Source: Vulcanimicrobiota bacterium (lineage in GTDB: Bacteria; Vulcanimicrobiota; Vulcanimicrobiia; Vulcanimicrobiales; Vulcanimicrobiaceae). From it: a stretch of DNA of 8,447 nt. The position numbers and the translations under genes are program-made. Positions within the stretch are counted from its first letter, which is position 1. Each line of letters opens with the position of its first letter. The notes below the pieces were generated by a model. That model did no database searches and had not been told where the DNA came from. It was given only the letters and a program-made list of their open reading frames with translations. The DNA lies in contig JASHPC010000065.1 of NCBI GenBank assembly GCA_030038335.1, positions 1 through 8,447 on the forward strand, in the 5' to 3' direction. Positions 1-4,993 of the stretch are shown here, piece by piece.

Positions 1-2
1 AT

Positions 3-1178
3 CGATCCGTTGGCCTGGTCGCATATCCCCCGCATCCCATTGGCGCTAATGGTCGTGACCGTCAGAGCATCGTGGAACTGGAAGGCGGGCCGAAGCAAAT
101 CTGCAGCACCTGTGGTTACATCGAACTCGGCAACTCGGTGATGCATTGCCCGGCCTGCGGTTCCTCCGCGATGGAACTGCGCCAGCTTATAGAGCCACAG
201 GGGTTTCGTACGGATTACCGCGATGGCGAAACATATAACTGGGAGGTGGAGCGCATCAGTCGTTCGCAGCGTGCGAAGATCGCGAAGATTCCTCACGAGC
301 ACGATAGGTGCGACGGCAACGCCGAGATCTCTTTCGGGTCCGGAAATCTCTACGTCGTTAATGACAACCGAGGAATGGGATTCACTCTCGTGGATTTGCT
401 CGGCAGCGACCCTGACCTCACGCACGGGCATTGGGAACTCAACGAAGTGCCCGCCGGTGTCACTAAGACTCACGAAACCGTTCCTCCGCTCGCGCTCACT
501 TGCAGGACACACACCGAGGTCTTGACGATCATGGCATCGGACACCGCGAAGAAGGCATTCTTGCTGCAGCCGTTATCGCTTACGGGCGCGCAATGGGCAG
601 CCTGGACGTCGTTCGCGCAGCTATCAGCAATTGCCGCCGCAAAAGTGATGATGATTGATCGTCGCGAGTTCGACGTGGACGCATTCGTGCTTGGCCAACA
701 GCAGTACGGTATATTTCTTGCCGACGCGCTCGAGAATGGAGCCGGCTTCGCAAGAGAACTGTACGAAGAGCGTACTTACGAGCGCGTAATGAAGGAAATT
801 CTGACGAATCTATCTACACTCTATGAAGAGCCCAGCCACGCGGAGCAATGCGACAGTTCATGCTACCAGTGCCTTCGCGACTTCTCGAACATGCGGCAGC
901 ACGACATCCTTGACTGGCGCTTGGGTCTTGAACTCGCAAGCATCCTTGTCGGGAAGCATGTTCGCTATTCGACGGACAGGACGTACGTCGCGAAGGCGGC
1001 GAGAACGCTTCTCGAGTTCCGGCGTGGAAAAGGCTGGGAGGAGCATGACTCACCCGACGGCCTAGAGGTTCGCAACGCAAACAGAACCGTACGGTTCACT
1101 TCATGCTTCGAGCCAGCTAAGCCCGAGGATGTCTTCGAACGAATAAATGTCTTCGAGGTTTTGAGGCTTCAAGGATGA
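3..1178 (+). CDS. DUF1998 (MrfA-type zinc-binding) helicase-family protein, 5'-truncated C-terminal part
   Basis: The frame is open from the window edge with no stop, so the true start lies upstream. A GTG at 72 is available, but the reading before it (ending RQSIVELEGG) runs smoothly into the zinc ribbon. Numbered from that GTG (368 residues), a ribbon CSTC...CPAC sits at 11-29, followed by IEPQGFRTD at 40-48. GNLYVVNDNRGMGF lies at 91-104, ENGAGFARELYEE at 221-233, and the C-terminal cluster CDSSCYQCLRDFSN at 260-273 with His277 and LDWRL at 280-284. This C-terminal pattern is typical of DUF1998, found at the end of DEAD/DEAH helicases such as MrfA and in DISARM proteins (DrmB and relatives). 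The helicase motor is not in view, so it is either upstream in the same protein or in a separate partner. DNA-damage or anti-phage roles are known for relatives; a defence role here is inference. The stop TGA overlaps a downstream ATG (ATGA), but the ORF that begins there is not convincing. Confidence 0.8.
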   Translation, partial: RSVGLVAYPPHPIGANGRDRQSIVELEGGPKQICSTCGYIELGNSVMHCPACGSSAMELRQLIEPQGFRTDYRDGETYNWEVERISRSQRAKIAKIPHEHDRCDGNAEISFGSGNLYVVNDNRGMGFTLVDLLGSDPDLTHGHWELNEVPAGVTKTHETVPPLALTCRTHTEVLTIMASDTAKKAFLLQPLSLTGAQWAAWTSFAQLSAIAAAKVMMIDRREFDVDAFVLGQQQYGIFLADALENGAGFARELYEERTYERVMKEILTNLSTLYEEPSHAEQCDSSCYQCLRDFSNMRQHDILDWRLGLELASILVGKHVRYSTDRTYVAKAARTLLEFRRGKGWEEHDSPDGLEVRNANRTVRFTSCFEPAKPEDVFERINVFEVLRLQG

Positions 1179-1797
1179 CGTTGTACTCTTCAACTGCCGG
1201 TGCTGCGAAACAGAGGCCATGCGACTCATTCGTAGAGCCGTTACGCTGGCGGTCTCTCGTGGTGGATGATCCGGCGCAGGCAGCTTCTCTTAGCGGATCT
1301 GTTCAATTCTGCCGAATGAGCCAATGTGCGAGCGGCTCCGCAATGTCAAGCCAGGCGCAGCTGATCTCGCCCAACCGCCGTCCCTCGTCCGAATACAGCG
1401 CTGCTCGCAACAAGCTCAAGAGTTGCGCGTTCATAGTTCTTGCTGTGCCCACCGAGGCGGCTCTACGGACACGCGTTTCTAAGCGCGAGCTGATCCTCTA
1501 GCCTGTCGCGCGGCGAATCGGACGTTCCTACGCGCTGGTTGCCGCCGCTGGAGCTTTAGAACGCTAATGTTCTCGGCTTACTGCTCAGACGGTTGCAAGT
1601 TCACACCGTCCAGCGCAGACGACTCCGGTGACATCGTCACCAGGTGTTCATAACGCCCAAAGCCTACGGCATAGCTTAATTTATCGGACAGGGCTCGCAT
1701 CCTAGCGCCGTTCTCCCACGTGGCCTGGTTATGCGAGTCGTGAGCAGCCAGCTTCCTATAGCGGAGAAAACCGACTACTTGCGATATAAAGGGCGCA
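1179..1797. other. Region of about 620 bases without a confident gene
   Basis: No ORF here is convincing in either direction. A + strand frame at 1175-1501 (108 codons) begins at an ATGA overlap with the DUF1998 gene, but its product is Ser/Ala/Arg-rich and resembles no family I know. On the - strand, 1303-1434 can encode 43 residues starting MNAQLLSLLRAALYSDEG. A further - strand frame is open from 1838 to 1581 (86 codons, stop at 1578-1580); its only ATG in this stretch is at 1698-1700, and it reads protein-like (for example KLSYAVGFGRYEHLVTMSPE). Either could be a decayed gene or chance. Two short inverted repeats are visible: AGAAC-6-GTTCT at 1558-1573 and GGTGAC-3-GTCACC at 1627-1641. 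The promoter of the downstream antitoxin-like gene is probably in this stretch. Confidence 0.5.
1627..1641. repeat. Short perfect palindrome GGTGAC-ATC-GTCACC
   Basis: Two 6-base arms flank a 3-base centre, about 157 bases before the ATG of the antitoxin-like gene at 1798. Its size and position would suit an operator for a dimeric regulator such as that Xre-like protein, which in this family often autoregulates. A single short palindrome can arise by chance and no second copy was seen. Confidence 0.2.
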
Positions 1798-2157
1798 ATG
1801 GCAATCCTTCGTGGATCGGTCTCTGATTGGGATCGCGTTCAGACCGGGCTCGAGATCGTGGTACGCTGGGGTCTCCATGATCATGAAACTCAAATACTTT
1901 TCGCCGTTACTCCACGAATGTTCTATCGCTGGAAAGCCGGCCGTACGCGCCTTGGTCCTGACCAGCGCGCACGTATCTCGAACCTCGCAAACATCGACAT
2001 TGCTCTTGAAGCCGTCTTCAATGGTGGCCCTTCGGCGATCGAATGGCTTCGACGACCAAACGCGAGCTTCGGCGAACGCTCTCCGCTAAGCCTCATGCTC
2101 GAAGACGGCTTCGTCGGTATTGCACGCGTCCGCAGCTCTCTCGAACGCTTGCTATGA
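1798..2157 (+). CDS. Xre/MbcA/ParS-type (DUF2384) antitoxin-like DNA-binding protein
   Basis: The product has 119 residues. The N-terminal half has an HTH-like segment at about 23-48 (WGLHDHETQILF followed by TPRMFYRWKAG). The C-terminal half (about 66-118) matches the toxin-binding antitoxin pattern of the Xre/MbcA/ParS family: IDIALEAVF, then W83 in EWLRRPNASFGERSPL, then LMLEDGFVGIARV and LERLL. In known systems such proteins bind and neutralise a RES or related NAD-targeting toxin and repress their own operon. The start is supported by AAAGGG at 1788-1793, four bases before the ATG. An ATG at 2154 overlaps the stop (ATGA), where a toxin gene would be expected, but the frame that follows is not a recognisable RES domain. 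The protein is therefore either an orphan antitoxin, a stand-alone regulator, or half of a broken toxin-antitoxin pair. The family call is fairly firm; the antitoxin function is inferred. Confidence 0.75.
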   Translation: MAILRGSVSDWDRVQTGLEIVVRWGLHDHETQILFAVTPRMFYRWKAGRTRLGPDQRARISNLANIDIALEAVFNGGPSAIEWLRRPNASFGERSPLSLMLEDGFVGIARVRSSLERLL

Positions 2158-2280
2158 GCTTGCCACCGCACTTCGCTGCCGCATCAGGACTGGGGCAATA
2201 CTTGTACCACACATTTAATCGCTGTCTTAACAGAATGAATCGGGGAATTTCGGAATCTAGGTTGCGCGGCACATCTCGCG

Positions 2281-2982
2281 ATGCCGCGCAACGCAAGTCA
2301 TCAACAACCCATTCGGTGCCGCCCGATTCCCTCTACACTCGCATTTTTTGGTCGCGGGGCAGCAGAGCGCGTTCTGATATGCCTTGTCGAAGGCGGTCCG
2401 TTGGGTCTCCGGGAAATCGCCAGAGCTACGGGCATGAGTCCCGGCAATGTCTTCGAGGTTACCCAGCGACTCTCTAAGTCTCGTCTGGTAACAACTGTTC
2501 GCGATGCCCATAACGGCTACGATAAGATCGGTTTGAACGGCCGGCTCTACGTTTACGATAGCTTGAGGCGCCTCTTGCTAGCGATGGGGCGGACGCGGTC
2601 CCAGTCTACGACCGAGCTCCGCGGAGCACAGCGCCAGGCTGCTCGAGTTCCCAAGGAAAAATTGCGGCTCGAAGAGATTTATCGAGGTTCCGTTCGTCTT
2701 CCAATTCTGCTGCTCATTGCCGCAGCTGGGCCGCTCGATCTTACGACCACGGCGTCACTATTAGGCATACAGTTTGTATCCGCATGGTACGCGGTGAACG
2801 CGTGGGAACGCAAGAGCATCATCCAGAGCAAACGCGATGGCTGCCACAGAGTTCTAGAGCTTAATCGCGATCTACCTGTGGCGCGAGAGTTGCGGCGATT
2901 CTTACTTGATGTCGTGCACCATGAACCTCGGTATCGACGACTTGGATCCTTGGTGCGTGCCTCGCGACTCGTACGCGGGTAA
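2281..2982 (+). CDS. Protein with two tandem winged-helix (wHTH) domains
   Basis: This is a 233-residue protein of no family I can name. Two repeats of about 80 residues are visible. Repeat 1 (about 22-103) reads FFGRGAAERVLICLVEGGPL, REIARATGMSPGNVFEVTQRL, a basic wing, and a closing helix SLRRLLLAMG. Repeat 2 (about 133-214) reads YRGSVRLPILLLIAAAGPLD, a second HTH-like segment, a wing containing KRDGCHRVLELN, and ARELRRFLLDVV. The layout resembles MarR/ArsR-like winged helices, so DNA binding is likely; no enzymatic motif or membrane segment is seen. ATG 2281 is the only reasonable start, since an in-frame stop lies at 2236-2238, but no good Shine-Dalgarno is visible and the first 20 residues may be unstructured. 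It lies 123 bases after the antitoxin-like gene and 47 bases before a larger gene with the same repeat, so the latter two are probably co-transcribed. Confidence 0.75.
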   Translation: MPRNASHQQPIRCRPIPSTLAFFGRGAAERVLICLVEGGPLGLREIARATGMSPGNVFEVTQRLSKSRLVTTVRDAHNGYDKIGLNGRLYVYDSLRRLLLAMGRTRSQSTTELRGAQRQAARVPKEKLRLEEIYRGSVRLPILLLIAAAGPLDLTTTASLLGIQFVSAWYAVNAWERKSIIQSKRDGCHRVLELNRDLPVARELRRFLLDVVHHEPRYRRLGSLVRASRLVRG

Positions 2983-3018
2983 ACGGCGGATTCTCATGAG
3001 CGTATATTGAATAGTCCG

Positions 3019-3024
3019 TAAGGA
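3019..3024 (+). promoter_or_regulatory. Ribosome binding site TAAGGA deciding a GTG start
   Basis: TAAGGA lies five bases before the GTG at 3030 and supports this codon as the start of the four-repeat wHTH protein rather than the internal ATG of residue 23. Confidence 0.6.
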
Positions 3025-3029
3025 CATAC

Positions 3030-4382
3030 GTGCGCAAGAAACGAACGCCAAAGCGACATCAAAAACCGCCAAATCTCTTCGGACCTTACGACCGCATGGA
3101 CTTGCTCGTAGCATTAGCGATTGAAGGACCGATGCGAAGAGCAGATATTACCAAGGAGACTGGGCGTCAGTCATTAGATCAACTTCACGTTTCGGATAGG
3201 GCGGCACTGTTGTGTCGATGGCGCCTCACCCCAACGTGGCGGGGCTATGCGCTGGCTCTTAATCCAGCATTCCCGCATCATGCGGCGTTGCGCACGTTCC
3301 TGCGTGCTTTAGGCCAAACCTTTCCGTTGAGGTACAAAGCAAGAGCTTCATCCAAACTCGAGCCAGTACCCACATCGGCCGAGCGCTACGGCGATATCGT
3401 GCATCTTCTTGGATCCCCGGTTCGAACCATGACCCTTCTCACATTAGAGTTGCTTGGCGGGCGCGCGAATCAACGTGATGTTTATCGGATCGTGCCAGAT
3501 CACACAAGATCGACAATCAAGAATGTGCTGAGCTTCTACGTTAGCGAAGGAGTGTTAGTTAAACGCGGTAGCGTCATGGCTTTTGGAAACCGCCGTTGGA
3601 TGAGGCCATTCAGAGCATTGCTACGAGGCGTAGCACGTGAAAATCGTGAACTCATGTGGCGTGTTCGAGAAAGGATCGGGCCCGGGGGCAAATCCCTCGA
3701 TGTAGAGGAGGATCACAAGACTGGGCTGCTTGGATTCAAGAGCTTTGAACGGCTGCTGATGGAACTAGCAGTCCGCGGCCCTACGAATTGGGCAGGTGCG
3801 TACGGCCCTTCTAAGGCGTTAGCGGAAAAGGGCGTGCAGGTCTATCGGCGACTTGGCATCGTGATTTCAAGAAAGCACGGACGGCTTCGTTTCCTGAGCC
3901 TCAATGCCGCGCATCCAGTATACAGGGAGCTGCGAGCACTTCTTATTGCAATGAGCGGCCGATTGAGAGAAGGGCTCGTGGAAGATTGGGAGGATCGAAC
4001 CGCCAATTTCCGGGTGAACCGCATCTTTCTACAAGATCTGCGGACGAGCGTCCTCTGCACTGTTGCTGAACTATCACGCTTAGGCGTTGACGCGGCGACC
4101 ATATCGCGACTGCTCCCCCAGTTCGACACCATGAGAATACGCAAAGCCCTAAAGCAATATGAGTCCCTCGGCATTATGCGTACAAGAAAAGGACGTGGGC
4201 GAATGTTGTATTCTCTCGACGAGTTATGGGAGTACAGCCGTGAACTCAGGCCACTTATCCGGGCTATTAACGCGGAATGGCCCGAATGGAAAAACGCCGC
4301 GGCGGTAGCATGGCGACTGCAAAATCGAAGCCCAAGGCGCCCTTCAGGGAGGGTGCCAGCAAACAGAGCTAGGCGAAGATAA
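3030..4382 (+). CDS. Protein with four tandem winged-helix (wHTH) domains
   Basis: This 450-residue protein begins at GTG with a clear ribosome binding site. A basic N-terminal tail (MRKKRTPKRHQK) is followed by four similar units at about 16-97, 125-210, 233-312 and 332-418, and a basic C-terminal tail (RSPRRPSGR...RARRR). Each unit opens with a hydrophobic helix after LFG or LLG-like residues (LFGPYDRMDLLVALAIEGP; LLGSPVRTMTLLTLELLGG; LLGFKSFERLLMELAVRGP; FLQDLRTSVLCTVAELSRLG). An HTH-like segment and a basic wing (for example VISRKHGRLRFLSLN) follow, and the unit ends in a helix of the form ELRALLIAM (ALRTFLRALG, PFRALLRGVA, YRELRALLIAM, SRELRPLIRAI). The same unit occurs twice in the gene 47 bases upstream, so the two proteins look like paralogues from domain duplication. 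A multi-site DNA-binding or architectural role is inferred. No catalytic motif is visible, and I do not recognise the full-length family. Confidence 0.8.
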   Translation: MRKKRTPKRHQKPPNLFGPYDRMDLLVALAIEGPMRRADITKETGRQSLDQLHVSDRAALLCRWRLTPTWRGYALALNPAFPHHAALRTFLRALGQTFPLRYKARASSKLEPVPTSAERYGDIVHLLGSPVRTMTLLTLELLGGRANQRDVYRIVPDHTRSTIKNVLSFYVSEGVLVKRGSVMAFGNRRWMRPFRALLRGVARENRELMWRVRERIGPGGKSLDVEEDHKTGLLGFKSFERLLMELAVRGPTNWAGAYGPSKALAEKGVQVYRRLGIVISRKHGRLRFLSLNAAHPVYRELRALLIAMSGRLREGLVEDWEDRTANFRVNRIFLQDLRTSVLCTVAELSRLGVDAATISRLLPQFDTMRIRKALKQYESLGIMRTRKGRGRMLYSLDELWEYSRELRPLIRAINAEWPEWKNAAAVAWRLQNRSPRRPSGRVPANRARRR

Positions 4383-4993
4383 AGAGTGCGATCCAAGGGG
4401 AGTGCGGGGGCGTGGAGACGAGCATAGAAGAGGCCCTTTTATATGACGTAGATGCACGTCCACCGTTTGTGTGACCCCGGTGTCAAATTATCGTATTATG
4501 TGATAGAGCCGAAGCACAGAATACTGCGTCACCGCGCAAGCGGCGTATGATTGCGATGGCCGGCGAGGCGTGTTTCCAACAATGCACGATCAAACGCGCA
4601 AGCAGATCCATAAACGGGTCTTCGGATACCAGTTGATGTTTGAGCAACGTTCCCAGCTCACTGCAACAATTGCAGACGAGCAGCCCCGGGTGCTTCGTCG
4701 CGCGAACAAACCCGATGCCTTCGAGCCCGTGCCGATAGCCCGGATCCTCGAGCCTATGCGGCAGTTGCTCCTGAACGCGCGACGGCGCTTCTTATAATTC
4801 GTGTTCTCGAAAATCCCGCTCGAGCGCGCGGAGCGCCTCAAGCTGACTCCCGCACGCAGGTGGTGCAGTTAGATAAGCGCTGCAATCGCACTTACGCCGA
4901 TCAGTGCTCACGGCATCACATTCCTTATGACCGTCGCGCTTCGGGACCTTCCTGCGCGGGGACGCTCGACGCTTCGACGCGAAAGAATAGGAC
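4383..4993. other. Region of about 610 bases without an intact gene
   Basis: No intact gene is seen. The + strand frames at 4570-4797 and 4860-5108 look like shadows. The most protein-like reading is on the - strand (listed separately at 4483-4791). A weak + strand promoter-like pair is GTGACC at 4471-4476 and TATTAT at 4494-4499 with a 17-base spacer, but it sits nearly 500 bases before the cyclase gene. A short inverted repeat GACGT-6-ACGTC is at 4445-4460. No terminator with a T-run was found after the four-repeat wHTH gene. Confidence 0.45.
4483..4791 (-). pseudogene. Possible remnant of a cysteine-cluster (Fe-S-like) protein
   Basis: On the - strand a frame is open for 102 codons, between an in-frame TAA at 4792-4794 and a TGA at 4483-4485. 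It has no plausible start at its beginning. The product reads like real protein: LEDPGYRHGLEGIGFVRATK, then HPGLLVCNCCSELGTLLKHQ, then LVSEDPFMDLLAR. The CNCC (4663-4674) recalls 4Fe-4S ferredoxin-type proteins in which a GLVH-like segment is followed by CNCC, but the further cysteines expected there are missing. The frame continues upstream past the TAA into a stretch ending ALERDFREHEL. I read it as a truncated, decayed gene fragment. The family is uncertain, and a chance open frame cannot be excluded. Confidence 0.3.

Noticed and set aside
1175..1501. ORF of 108 codons overlapping the DUF1998 stop as ATGA
   Set aside because: The overlap is suggestive of coupling, but the product is Ser/Ala/Arg-rich with no ordered motif, and the - strand reads at least as protein-like in the same stretch.
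3419..3428. GGTTCGAACC, resembling the T arm of a tRNA
   Set aside because: It lies inside the four-repeat wHTH gene, in a well-ordered repeat, and no matching acceptor, D or anticodon stems are seen around it.
3842..4396. - strand ORF of 184 codons opposite the four-repeat wHTH gene
   Set aside because: The + strand has a ribosome binding site and repeated domain pattern; the - strand product is Arg/Ser-rich without motifs.
4570..4797. + strand ORF of 75 codons between the wHTH and cyclase genes
   Set aside because: No ribosome binding site or motif; the opposite strand carries the more protein-like CNCC reading.
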